Notes under the pieces: generated by a model
Told to the model about the DNA's origin: nothing
The model's database searches: none
Seen by the model: only the letters and a program-made list of their open reading frames with translations
Shown: positions 54,351-62,815 of the stretch, one piece after another
Position numbering within the stretch: position 1 is the stretch's first letter
Layout: every line of letters starts with the position of its first letter
Translations under genes and position numbers: made by a program
Source of the DNA: Sporocytophaga sp.
GTDB taxonomy: Bacteria > Bacteroidota > Bacteroidia > Cytophagales > Cytophagaceae
DNA length: 64,000 bases
NCBI GenBank assembly: GCA_024707265.1
Contig: JANQAB010000004.1
Coordinates: 124,001 to 188,000, forward strand
Reading direction: 5' to 3'

Positions 54351-55724
54351 ATGGCCTATAAATATTTATCGGGAAGTCAGACTTATATATTCAGAGATCT
54401 TAAAGACCTTATGGCCAAGGCCAGCATGCTGCGTTCAGGCGATCAGCTGGCAGGTATTGCTGCTTCAACTGAGAAAGAAAGGGTAGTAGCAAAGATGCTT
54501 CTTGCTGATGTTCCTCTCAAAAAGTTTCTGGAAGAACATCTCATAGCCTATGAAGAGGATGAGGTTACAAGACTGATTATAGACGAACATGATGCAGCAG
54601 CCTTTCAGTCTGTAAGTCACCTGACTGTCGGAGGTTTCAGAGACTGGCTGCTTAGTGAATCGGCGACTTCTGATATACTGAAGGCCACTGCATCCGGTAT
54701 TATTCCCGAAATGGCAGCAGCAGTATCCAAAATAATGAGTATCCAGGATATGATTCTGGTTGCTTCAAAGTGTGAAGTCATCACCCGCTTCCGAAATACT
54801 CTAGGACTTAAGGGGCATTTTTCGACAAGGCTACAACCCAATCATCCTTTTGACGATTTAAAAGGAATAGCAGCGTCGGTGATTGATGGTTTGCTCAAAG
54901 GCAGCGGAGATGCTGTCATCGGGATTAATCCTGCTACGGATAGTCTTAAAATTACCGGTGAACTTTTAATTATGCTGGATGCTTTGATTGAAAAGCTGAA
55001 TATTCCTACTCAGTCATGCGTGCTGTCCCATATTACAACAACAATGGAGCTGGTAGAGAAAGGTTATCCTGTTGATCTGACATTTCAGTCTATTGCAGGC
55101 TCTGAAAAGGCAAATTCATGTTTTGGTATTAATTTGTCTATGCTTCAGGAGGCCTATGAGGCCACATTGGGTTTAAAGAGAGGAGTGCTTGGTAGTAACG
55201 TCATGTATTTTGAAACAGGCCAGGGAAGTGCCTTATCTGCAAACGCACATCATGGTTTAGATCAGCAGACCATAGAGACAAGGGCATATGGCGTTGCGAG
55301 AAAGTATCATCCTTTGTTGATAAATACAGTAGTCGGTTTTATTGGTCCGGAATATTTATTTAACGGAAAACAAATTATACGAGCTGGTATCGAAGACCAT
55401 TTTTGCGGCAAGCTGCTGGGGCTGCCTATGGGGTGTGATGTGTGTTATACGAATCACGCAGAAGCGGATCAGGACGACATGGATAATCTGCTCACGCTGC
55501 TTGCTGCAGCAGGTTGTAATTATATAATGGGAGTGCCTGGTGCTGATGATATTATGCTGAACTATCAGAGTACATCCTTTAATGATGCCCTTTATGTTAG
55601 AAGGTTATTGGGGTTAAAGCCTGCTCCGGAATTTGTGAAATGGCTGTCTGATATGAAAATCATGAACTCTGATTTTACACTTTCAGGAACGCGTGATCTT
55701 ACAAAACTTATTAACCTTTTATGA
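54351..55724 (+). CDS. eutB: ethanolamine ammonia-lyase large subunit EutB
   Basis: 457 residues, the usual EutB length. Diagnostic parts are FRDLKDLMAKASMLRSGDQLAGIAA, RLQPNHPFDDLKGIAASV, VIGINPATDS, GSEKANSCFGI, FETGQGSALSANAHHG and GCDVCYTNHAEADQDDMDNLL. With EutC it forms the coenzyme-B12-dependent lyase that splits ethanolamine into acetaldehyde and ammonia. The next gene overlaps by four bases (ATGA). No reactivase EutA, shell proteins, transporter or regulator of ethanolamine use is encoded in the window, and I see no B12-riboswitch-like structure upstream. Confidence 0.93.
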   Translation: MAYKYLSGSQTYIFRDLKDLMAKASMLRSGDQLAGIAASTEKERVVAKMLLADVPLKKFLEEHLIAYEEDEVTRLIIDEHDAAAFQSVSHLTVGGFRDWLLSESATSDILKATASGIIPEMAAAVSKIMSIQDMILVASKCEVITRFRNTLGLKGHFSTRLQPNHPFDDLKGIAASVIDGLLKGSGDAVIGINPATDSLKITGELLIMLDALIEKLNIPTQSCVLSHITTTMELVEKGYPVDLTFQSIAGSEKANSCFGINLSMLQEAYEATLGLKRGVLGSNVMYFETGQGSALSANAHHGLDQQTIETRAYGVARKYHPLLINTVVGFIGPEYLFNGKQIIRAGIEDHFCGKLLGLPMGCDVCYTNHAEADQDDMDNLLTLLAAAGCNYIMGVPGADDIMLNYQSTSFNDALYVRRLLGLKPAPEFVKWLSDMKIMNSDFTLSGTRDLTKLINLL

Positions 55725-56467
55725 TAGAAGAAGAATTCTGGAATAACCTGAAAAAGTTTACCAATGCCCGTATAGGCCTCAGAAATTCAGGCACCAGCAT
55801 TGCAACTACCGATCAGCTCCGGTTTCAGCTTAGTTTTGCAGAAGCTAAAGATGCAGTACAAAAAGAACTGGATGAGAATTTAATTAGTGAGCAGTTTTCC
55901 CGGCAGGAATTGCCATTGTATTATCTCCAGTCTGAAATCAACAATAAAGCTGAGTTCCTTTACAGGCCTGATCTGGGCAGGAAATTAAACACCTCTTCGG
56001 CATCCTTGCTCAGCGATTTAAATCCACTGCCTTCTGATATCGCTTTTGTAATCTGTGATGGATTATCTGCTTCTGCCATTCATCATCATGCTGTTAGATT
56101 TTTATCTGAGTTTATGGTTCGTAATGCAGCCTATTCTTATTCACCGCTTGCAGTTGTGAGGTATGGGAGGGTTGCTATTGGTGATGAAGTCGGATTTCTT
56201 TTAAAAACAAAATTGGTTGTTGTCCTGATAGGGGAAAGGCCTGGTTTAAGTACGCCGGACAGCATGGGGATTTATTTTACCTATAATCCTGTCCCGGGCC
56301 TGACGGATGAGTCCCGGAACTGTATTTCAAATATTCATAATAAGGGGTTATCATATGCACAGGCAGCAAAGAAGTTAAGCTTTCTTGTAAATGAATCATT
56401 AAAAAGAAAAATTTCAGGAGTATTGCTCAAGGATAAATCTGATGATTATGATCTGTTGACTCCTTAA
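55721..56467 (+). CDS. eutC: ethanolamine ammonia-lyase small subunit EutC
   Basis: 248 residues. It has ARIGLRNSGTSIATTDQLRFQLSFAEAKDA, LYRPDLGRKLN, DIAFVICDGLSASAIHHHAV, RVAIGDEVG, VVLIGERPGLSTPDSMGIYFTYNP and DESRNCISNI, all conserved in EutC. The ATG overlaps the eutB stop as ATGA, which suggests coupled translation of the two lyase subunits. The stop is only five bases from the stop of a convergent methyltransferase gene. Confidence 0.93.
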   Translation: MIEEEFWNNLKKFTNARIGLRNSGTSIATTDQLRFQLSFAEAKDAVQKELDENLISEQFSRQELPLYYLQSEINNKAEFLYRPDLGRKLNTSSASLLSDLNPLPSDIAFVICDGLSASAIHHHAVRFLSEFMVRNAAYSYSPLAVVRYGRVAIGDEVGFLLKTKLVVVLIGERPGLSTPDSMGIYFTYNPVPGLTDESRNCISNIHNKGLSYAQAAKKLSFLVNESLKRKISGVLLKDKSDDYDLLTP

Positions 56468-56471
56468 TGCC

Positions 56472-57392
56472 TCAAAGCCTGGTAATAATGGTTCGCTCGT
56501 AATTTTTATTGATGATTTTTCTCTCAACTTTATAAGTTTTTTTATCAAGATGTTCTTCAATAAAAGGCAATGAGGGAGCATAATGATAGGAACCACCGCG
56601 TTTCAGAGACTGTAAAATTTCCATGTACTTTTCAGCATATTCCAGAAATGATCCATCGGCTCTTAAATGGTTGTTAAAAAAATGACTTGAGAAAGAAAGG
56701 TTGGAAATAATAGTGCCCCAGGTATCCGGTTTGAGTTCAAATTCAAACCAGCTGATTTCAGACAGCCAGCTTTCTTTTTTAATTAGAAGCCGATCTATCC
56801 CGGTAACATTGAGCTCTCTCTCCTTTAGAAAAGCAGATAAATGTGCATGTTCTCCACAGCCAATATCCAGAATAGGTTCTAGTAGTTTTCCCGGGTTGAT
56901 ATCCAGAAGTTCCAACTGCAGTTCTGCCGAATACTCAGAGCATACAACTCCGGCAACGGATTTTTTGTCACGATGATTAATCTTTTCTATATGCGGATTA
57001 GAGTATGACAACCAAGTCGTCAATCTTGTAAAATGCCTGGAGGATATGTCTGATAAGATTAATTGCGGGTCACTGAGCTCAGATATTAATTTTTTATAGA
57101 CTTTTCTCAGAATGGATTTATCCCTCTCGTTTACGGTAATGTACTGATTGGTATGAAAGAATTCACGAAGCACTTTTGAAATTGTATGATCAATAAGATC
57201 TTCCCGGACGGAATCATCTGATAATATTTCTGCTAACTGATGTCTGTTTGAAAGCAGGTTATTACCTTTCCAGAAATTGAATAAATTGTCTCTGTCAAAG
57301 TAATACAGATTTTTGCCTTTATTTGTCTGAATTTGTTTGTCAATTGAGTGATGAAGTAATTGTAATTCAAGCATACCGATTTGATAATTCAT
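56472..57392 (-). CDS. SAM-dependent methyltransferase-like protein
   Basis: 306 residues. The first ~170 are helical without known motifs. Residues ~172-290 contain a class I methyltransferase core: ILDIGCGEHAHLSAFLKER (motif I), NVTGIDRLLI (motif II acid) and WGTIISNLSFSSHF (motif IV region), then SLKRGGSYHYAPSLPFIEE. The substrate is unknown. It ends five bases from eutC in the convergent direction, so antisense overlap of transcripts is likely and no terminator separates them. Confidence 0.75.
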   Translation of the reverse strand: MNYQIGMLELQLLHHSIDKQIQTNKGKNLYYFDRDNLFNFWKGNNLLSNRHQLAEILSDDSVREDLIDHTISKVLREFFHTNQYITVNERDKSILRKVYKKLISELSDPQLILSDISSRHFTRLTTWLSYSNPHIEKINHRDKKSVAGVVCSEYSAELQLELLDINPGKLLEPILDIGCGEHAHLSAFLKERELNVTGIDRLLIKKESWLSEISWFEFELKPDTWGTIISNLSFSSHFFNNHLRADGSFLEYAEKYMEILQSLKRGGSYHYAPSLPFIEEHLDKKTYKVERKIINKNYERTIITRL

Positions 57393-57564
57393 TCTTTTAT
57401 AAACTAAACTTAGCGAATGAAATTCATATTTTATAAAGATTTTAACTTTTGTCGGAGTAAGGGAACTTATAAAAAAATAATTCGTTTAAATTGGAAAATA
57501 TTAAAAATTAAACTAAGCTTGATTCGTTAAACATAATATTATTTTATCTTAACTGTTTACCAAT

Positions 57565-57660
57565 ATGTCAAAAGCACAAGACGCCAAAAAAGAAACTAAG
57601 AAAAAGCCAACTAAGACGCTTAAAGAGAAGAGAGCTGAGAAGAAAGAAAAGAAAAAATAA
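57565..57660 (+). CDS. tiny lysine-rich protein
   Basis: 31 codons starting MSKAQDAKKETKKKPTKTLK and continuing EKRAEKKEKKK; half the residues are Lys. Similar very short, highly basic proteins beginning 'MSKAQDAKK' are known to me from Bacteroidota genomes as hypothetical proteins. Its strong codon-level coherence and a strong terminator right after it support a real gene. Nucleic-acid binding is a guess from charge. Confidence 0.65.
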   Translation: MSKAQDAKKETKKKPTKTLKEKRAEKKEKKK

Positions 57661-57676
57661 GTGGCTTTAAAAGTTT

Positions 57677-57716
57677 AAATGAAGAAGTCTTCCCTCACCG
57701 GAAGACTTCTTCATTT
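57677..57716. terminator. strong bidirectional terminator
   Basis: A 17-bp perfect stem (AAATGAAGAAGTCTTCC at 57677-57693 with its complement at 57700-57716) and a 6-base loop close the transcript of the Lys-rich protein. Confidence 0.88.
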
Positions 57717-57784
57717 ATATCCTGATATAAGTAATAATCACTAAGTATTTTCATAAAAAGAACCATCCATTTTAAAATTATTTG

Positions 57785-58234
57785 ATGTCGGTTAAAATAA
57801 AATTGTACGAATTGTGTGTGGCTTTTGTGGAACAGCGAATAGCCTCATCTCAAAAAGCTATTGAACATGCTCAGCTTGCTGCCAATGAAGAAACCAAAAG
57901 TAGTGCAGGAGATAAATATGAGACTGGAAGAGCAATGATGCAGCTTGAGATTGAAAAGCAATCTGTCCAGTTAGCGGAAGCAATGAAACTAAAGCACGTC
58001 CTTTCACAAATAAATCCGGAAAAAACTACAGAAACGATACAGTCGGGAAGCCTTGTTTTTACAGATCAGGGGAATTTTTATATCTCTATTAGCGCAGGGA
58101 AATTGGATCTGGAAGGAATGACATATTTTGCCGTGTCACCAGTATCTCCTATCGGGGCATTACTGATCGGGAAAAAGTCAGGAGATACAATTCTTTTGAA
58201 TGGAAAAACTTTTACTATCAGGAAGATAGAATAA
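57785..58234 (+). CDS. GreA/GreB-like small protein
   Basis: 149 residues from ATG 57785 (MSVKIKLYELCVAFVEQRIA); a TTG one codon before is possible. The N-terminal two thirds form a helical coiled-coil (AQLAANEETKSSAGDKYETGRAMMQLEIEKQSVQLAEA), and the C-terminal part has the Gre C-terminal-like fold (VSPVSPIGALLIGKKSGDTILLNGKTFTIRKIE). GreA family members rescue stalled RNA polymerase. This short Bacteroidota type lacks the typical two acidic coiled-coil tip residues as far as I can see, so its function is uncertain. It is sometimes misnamed a 3-oxoacyl-ACP synthase. Confidence 0.78.
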   Translation: MSVKIKLYELCVAFVEQRIASSQKAIEHAQLAANEETKSSAGDKYETGRAMMQLEIEKQSVQLAEAMKLKHVLSQINPEKTTETIQSGSLVFTDQGNFYISISAGKLDLEGMTYFAVSPVSPIGALLIGKKSGDTILLNGKTFTIRKIE

Positions 58235-58471
58235 TCTAGCCGATAAATTTGTGACACCTTAAAAATTGTATTAATTCCTGAAAATCAATCTTATCAGGTC
58301 TGGAAAAGCCCCTTGTTACCTGAGGTGTGGGGAAATTTAATTTTGAATCTGTTTTTTAAAATTATATTTTTTGTAGAAATTATTGAATGATAGAATCTTT
58401 CACCCTGATAAAGCGTAAACCCATTTCGTTACGCGGGGAAAGATTCTCAAACTTTTAACACCTAATTACAT

Positions 58472-58855
58472 ATGCCTTTAGCACCTTTTACAGGAGTATT
58501 GGGAAAGAAAAATGCTGCTCATTTGTTAAGACGGGCAACATATGGAGGTACCAAAGCAGATATTGATGCAATGTCTGGTCTTACTGCATCTCAGGCAATA
58601 CAACAATTGTTTGTTACCACCGCTGATCCTTTACCTCCTTTGGATCCTGCCACAGGAATAACCTGGGTTAATACATTGCCAGTCTCCGGAGATAGCGAGG
58701 AGGGGGATCTGCAAGGTTTTTTTATAAAATGGTGGCTGGGGATGCTCGGAGGAACAGGAATTGAACCTTCTCAGAAACTTGCATTTCTGACCAGAGAAAA
58801 AAATAGTTTTTCTGCTTCATACCCATTTTACCACCATTCAGGAAACAGTAAATAA
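58472..58855 (+). CDS. DUF1800 family protein, N-terminal piece
   Basis: Begins MPLAPFTGVLGKKNAAHLLRR, the standard start of DUF1800 proteins (HLLRRATYGGTKADIDAM), followed by SDTVQQLF-like text. The frame goes wrong at A7 58797-58803: with six A it reads TREKIVFLLHTHFTTIQETVNNS, the DUF1800 core, and runs without break into the 440-residue ORF. The last ~18 residues here (NSFSASYPFYHH) are off-frame. The function of DUF1800 is unknown. The family occurs next to DUF1501 genes in secreted/periplasmic operons. Confidence 0.75.
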   Translation: MPLAPFTGVLGKKNAAHLLRRATYGGTKADIDAMSGLTASQAIQQLFVTTADPLPPLDPATGITWVNTLPVSGDSEEGDLQGFFIKWWLGMLGGTGIEPSQKLAFLTREKNSFSASYPFYHHSGNSK

Positions 58856-58883
58856 TAGCAGAGCACTCTATTTTCAGAATGCA

Positions 58884-60206
58884 TTGTTCAGAAAGTTTGC
58901 CTTCGACAATGAGCCGGATCCCTTATGGAATTTTAAAATGCTGACAAAGAAAATCTCCCTTGATAATGCTATGTTGGTATTGTTGGATGGCAGACTCAAT
59001 GTGAAGGGGAGACCGAATGAAAACTATGCCAGAGAGTTTCTGGAATTGTATACGATAGGTAAAGGTCTTCCTGGTCATGTGCCGCCTTCAACTATACCCG
59101 GTGACTATATTTATTTTACTGAACAGGATGTTCAAGCTGCTGCCCGTGTATTTTCAGGCTATGATACAGACTTTACTTTTCTTACCATAGATGAAGACAC
59201 TGAATTGCCAAGGGTGAAAATAAAAGGTACAGGCACCGTCGCCAATCAACATGATAATGATCCTAAAGAATTCAGCGATCGTTTTGGAAATACTGTTATT
59301 ACTCCGGATACAACCTTGCTTTTTGGAGATAAGGCAACAGAAGCAAGTATGCTGGATGAGCTGGATCAGCTTGTGGAAATGGTTTATGCTCAACAGGAAA
59401 CTGTGAGAAATATTTGCAGAAGGATATACAGATTTTATGTATACCATGAAATCACACAAACTATTGATAACAGTATCATTGCCGATATGGCAAATACCTT
59501 CGTTGCCAATAATTTTAAACTGCAACCTGTAATTATGGAACTACTGCAAAGTCAGCATTTCTATGATTCAGCTACAGCTTCAGTAGATGATAATAATTTC
59601 GGAGCTTTGATCAAGTCTCCTCTTGACCTGGTTTTAAATACACTAAGCTTCTTTGAATACAATTTGCCGGATCCTCAGACGGAAGCCGAACAGTTCTATG
59701 AGGTGACAGGTAAGATTCTGGAGTCTATGAAAAATCAGGGAATGTATTTCCTGAATCCTTATGATGTTGCGGGCTACGATGCTTATTTTCAATATCCTTT
59801 ATACAACAGAAACTGGATCTCTGCCAATACACTTACACAACGTTATAAGTTTATTTACGATAACATAAGTATTGATAAAATGGAAGAAATTAAAATAGAT
59901 ATTTTTCCATTTATTCAGCAAAGATTTGCCAGTGTAGCATTAAATCCTGATGACCTGATTAATGAACTGGCATCTTACCTTTTGCCAATGTCACAGGCAG
60001 GAACAGAGATTACAACGGAGCGTCTTAATTATTTCAAATCACAGTTTTTTGTAATTGGAAAAGGGTTGCCACAAGGTCCGGAAGCATTCTGGGAATTCAG
60101 CTGGAACAATGCTGATACCATACCCGAAAGCAAAGAAGATGCGAGAGGTATGTTGCAGTACCTTTTAAATGCCATGTTACAGTCTCCAGAATATCAGTTA
60201 TTTTAA
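58884..60206 (+). CDS. DUF1800 family protein, main piece
   Basis: 440 residues from an internal ATG (MFRKFAFDNEPDPLWNFKML). It joins the piece at 58472-58855 to give a DUF1800 protein of about 577 residues. Conserved text includes NVKGRPNENYAREFLELYTIGKG, YFTEQDVQAAARVFSGY, LVNTLSFFEYN-like, GKILESMKNQGMYFLNPYDVAGYD and ending MLQSPEYQLF. The family is of unknown function, usually cotranscribed with DUF1501, as here (18-base gap). Confidence 0.8.
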   Translation: MFRKFAFDNEPDPLWNFKMLTKKISLDNAMLVLLDGRLNVKGRPNENYAREFLELYTIGKGLPGHVPPSTIPGDYIYFTEQDVQAAARVFSGYDTDFTFLTIDEDTELPRVKIKGTGTVANQHDNDPKEFSDRFGNTVITPDTTLLFGDKATEASMLDELDQLVEMVYAQQETVRNICRRIYRFYVYHEITQTIDNSIIADMANTFVANNFKLQPVIMELLQSQHFYDSATASVDDNNFGALIKSPLDLVLNTLSFFEYNLPDPQTEAEQFYEVTGKILESMKNQGMYFLNPYDVAGYDAYFQYPLYNRNWISANTLTQRYKFIYDNISIDKMEEIKIDIFPFIQQRFASVALNPDDLINELASYLLPMSQAGTEITTERLNYFKSQFFVIGKGLPQGPEAFWEFSWNNADTIPESKEDARGMLQYLLNAMLQSPEYQLF

Positions 60207-60224
60207 TCAGGAAAAAACAGTCTT

Positions 60225-61919
60225 ATGAAAAGAAGAGACTTTATTAATAAATTACCCGCTCTTGGCGCGATTTCCTTTGCACTGGATGGTATATTTTTTA
60301 AATCTATGTCTATGGCATCTCCATTGCAAAGACTTGCAGCAGAATGCCCTAACGACAGGGTTTTGATCATACTTCAGATGCATGGAGGCAACGATGGTTT
60401 AAATATGCTGATACCTGCAGGTGATTATGATAATTATCAGAATGTGCGTCCTAATATTGCGATACCTGAAAATGGAAATCGAAAATTTATATTGCTGGAT
60501 AGTTCTCTTTCCTCTGAACGATCTGTCGGTCTGCATCCTGATATGGTAGGTGTGAAAGACTTATATGACCAGGGAATGGTGAGTTTTGTGCAGGGGGTAT
60601 CTTACGAACATCATAATGGTTCGCACTTTAGAAGCAGAGATATCATGTTCATGGGGGGCAGTTCAAATGATTATATCAGCTCCGGTTGGGTAGGTCGTTA
60701 CTTGAAAGACCACTACGCTCCTCTGGTTTATCCTGATAATTTCCCTAATGACAATATGAAAGACCCGCTGGCATTGGAATTCGGTAGCGAAGTATCTCTT
60801 ATATTTCATCAGGGTGATAATATATCTACTGGTTTAGCTATAGATAATCCTCAACAGTTCTTTAACCTCGTCGATGAGCTTCCAGGCTTTGATGATGTGG
60901 AAGGGGTAGACCCGAGAGGGATTCCTCCGGCAAGTCTCAGTAGCTCTCCTTATGGAAAGGAAATGAAATGGCTGCTGGACCTGGAACAGAAGACAGATCA
61001 GTATGATGACAGACTTCTGGCTGTGTATAATGAAGGTAAAAAGTTTGACCCAAGTGTTACTTATCCTACGACATATCCTCTGAGCGCACCGGGAGGCAGA
61101 ATTAAAAATCCTCTTGCAGGGTATTTTAAAATTATTGCCAATCTGATCAGCGGTGGATGCAAAACCAAAGTGTTCCTGGTAAAGATCGGAGGTTTTGATA
61201 CACATGCACAACAAGTGGAAGCCAATGATCATACCATCGGTAACCATGCTGCTTTGATGTATCATATTTCTGCGACCATGAGAGCTTTTCAGGAAGATCT
61301 TAAATTGAGAAGTATTGATCACAGAGTGTTGACTGTAACTACTTCTGAATTCGGAAGAAGGATTTATTCTAACGGAAGTTATGGAACGGATCATGGTTCC
61401 GGAGCACCTGTAATGCTCTTCGGAAAAGGCGTCATACCAGGTGTGGTGGGTAATAATCCCGATCTTTCTAAAGATAATGTAGAAATGCAGGTGGATTACA
61501 GACAAATCTATTCCTCTATTCTGAAAGAATGGCTCTGCGTAGATCCGGCGAAAGTAGATGCGGAATTCGGAACTATATGGGGAGATTATCCCGGAAAAGG
61601 CACAGTACTTCCGATTGTAAATCCCGATGTTACTTCTGTTAAAGACTTCCTGGATAAGAGAATCAGAACCAGCAGTTGTTATCCTAATCCTGCAAGTTTT
61701 GCTACCACTATATCATTCAATATAACTGTTGATACAAATGTTGAAATCAATATTCTGAATGCGAATGGCAGCATAGTTAAAAATGTCTTTAATGAAAGAC
61801 GTGGATACGGTGAGCACAGAGAGATGGTGGATCTTCGTGATATTCCTTCTGGTGTTTACTATTATGAGATCAAGGCGGGTTCGATAAAAGATGTTAAGAA
61901 ACTTGTAATCCTAAAGTAA
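60225..61919 (+). CDS. DUF1501 family protein with T9SS sorting domain
   Basis: 564 residues. It starts MKRRDFINKLPALGAISFAL, a twin-arginine-like signal peptide (one pair KRR, typical of DUF1501). The core has LIILQMHGGNDGLNMLIPAGDYDNY, SVGLHPDMVGVKDLYDQG, VKIGGFDTHAQQVEA, TTSEFGRRIYSNGSYGTDHGSGAPVMLFG, the sulfatase-related DUF1501 fold of unknown function. The C-terminal ~80 residues form a T9SS domain (SSCYPNPASFATTISF, ending DVKKLVILK), so it is secreted to the surface. It follows the DUF1800 gene by 18 bases and precedes a barrel gene by 9. Confidence 0.9.
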   Translation: MKRRDFINKLPALGAISFALDGIFFKSMSMASPLQRLAAECPNDRVLIILQMHGGNDGLNMLIPAGDYDNYQNVRPNIAIPENGNRKFILLDSSLSSERSVGLHPDMVGVKDLYDQGMVSFVQGVSYEHHNGSHFRSRDIMFMGGSSNDYISSGWVGRYLKDHYAPLVYPDNFPNDNMKDPLALEFGSEVSLIFHQGDNISTGLAIDNPQQFFNLVDELPGFDDVEGVDPRGIPPASLSSSPYGKEMKWLLDLEQKTDQYDDRLLAVYNEGKKFDPSVTYPTTYPLSAPGGRIKNPLAGYFKIIANLISGGCKTKVFLVKIGGFDTHAQQVEANDHTIGNHAALMYHISATMRAFQEDLKLRSIDHRVLTVTTSEFGRRIYSNGSYGTDHGSGAPVMLFGKGVIPGVVGNNPDLSKDNVEMQVDYRQIYSSILKEWLCVDPAKVDAEFGTIWGDYPGKGTVLPIVNPDVTSVKDFLDKRIRTSSCYPNPASFATTISFNITVDTNVEINILNANGSIVKNVFNERRGYGEHREMVDLRDIPSGVYYYEIKAGSIKDVKKLVILK

Positions 61920-61928
61920 CACCAGTAC

Positions 61929-62465
61929 ATGAATCGTATTTTACCGTATTTTATTTTTGCTGTTTTTTTTGTGTCTCTTCTTGCTGGTACTGATGCAAAT
62001 GCTCAGGGAAGCAGGAGGAGAACTCCGACTTCCAGAAGGAATGCTGAATTCCTTGAGAAGCAGTGGTGGATAGGAGTGAGAGGAGGTCTTAGTTATTCTA
62101 AAGTAAAGCCTGGTGAGAGGTATTCCGTATTCAGTTCTACCGAAGGGGAACCAAATAGTCTTGATAAAAAGTATAATGGTTTTAAGGGGGCAGGTGCACT
62201 GGCAGGACTTGAACTTACCTTTACCTATAAGACCGTTTCGCTGAGCTTTCAGCCAAATTATAGAAGACAGAGATTTAGCTACAGCAACAGATATGAATGG
62301 AAAGATACTTCGGGCGTTGTAACTTTTGATTTGAATTATAAACAGGATCATCAGCTGGATTATATAGAATTGCCGCTTTTAATCAAATACGACATACTTA
62401 AGAATGCTATTAAAGCCTTATGTGCAGGCAGGTTTTTACTATGGTATATTGAGCGTTGCAAATAA
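61929..62465 (+). CDS. outer-membrane beta-barrel protein, N-terminal piece
   Basis: Begins MNRILPYFIFAVFFVSLLAG with cleavage after DANA, then a basic linker (GSRRRTPTSRRNAEF). The barrel strands follow (WWIGVRGGLSYSKVKPGERY, ALAGLELTFTYKTVSLSFQP) as in PorT-like or OmpW-sized porins of Bacteroidota. Near 62416-62420 the frame changes: without one base (such as the G in ATTAAAGCCT) it reads IKPYVQAGFYYG and continues into the next ORF. The last ~15 residues of this ORF are off-frame. Confidence 0.72.
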   Translation: MNRILPYFIFAVFFVSLLAGTDANAQGSRRRTPTSRRNAEFLEKQWWIGVRGGLSYSKVKPGERYSVFSSTEGEPNSLDKKYNGFKGAGALAGLELTFTYKTVSLSFQPNYRRQRFSYSNRYEWKDTSGVVTFDLNYKQDHQLDYIELPLLIKYDILKNAIKALCAGRFLLWYIERCK

Positions 62466-62805
62466 AAAGGTTGAAATCAACGGTACCGATATGGCTTCCG
62501 GAGGAACTGAATTTAAGCAGCCTGATATCATGGTTGGTGCAAAGGATTTGTTTATCCGATCTTCTATTGGATTTATGGCAGGTGCAGGTGTGAGCTATGA
62601 TGTAGGAAATATTAAGGTCTTACTGGATGTCAATTACCGCTTGGGAACCAATAACATTACAAACAGAAAGAATAGATATACCAATAACGCTCTTAGCGGA
62701 GCGGGCGATGCGCTGGATGATCTGAAGCTCAGAAATATCAGCATTAATCTGGGATGTCTGCTTCCAATGAGGTATGTCAATGCAAATAATTTCAGATCAA
62801 GATAA
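62404..62805 (+). CDS. outer-membrane beta-barrel protein, C-terminal piece
   Basis: 133 residues completing the barrel: MLLKPYVQAGFYYGILSVAN, RSSIGFMAGAGVSYDVGN, VLLDVNYRLGTNNITNRKNRY and ISINLGCLLPMRYVNA. It is not a separate gene: its first residues overlap the previous ORF in another frame, and the joined protein has about 292 residues. It lies in the surface cluster with DUF1800, DUF1501 and a lipoprotein. Confidence 0.72.
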   Translation: MLLKPYVQAGFYYGILSVANKKVEINGTDMASGGTEFKQPDIMVGAKDLFIRSSIGFMAGAGVSYDVGNIKVLLDVNYRLGTNNITNRKNRYTNNALSGAGDALDDLKLRNISINLGCLLPMRYVNANNFRSR

Positions 62806-62815
62806 TAGTGCAGGA

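Noticed and set aside
60834..61505. 223-codon minus-strand ORF
   Set aside because: Antisense to the DUF1501 gene; Cys- and His-scattered composition without motifs.
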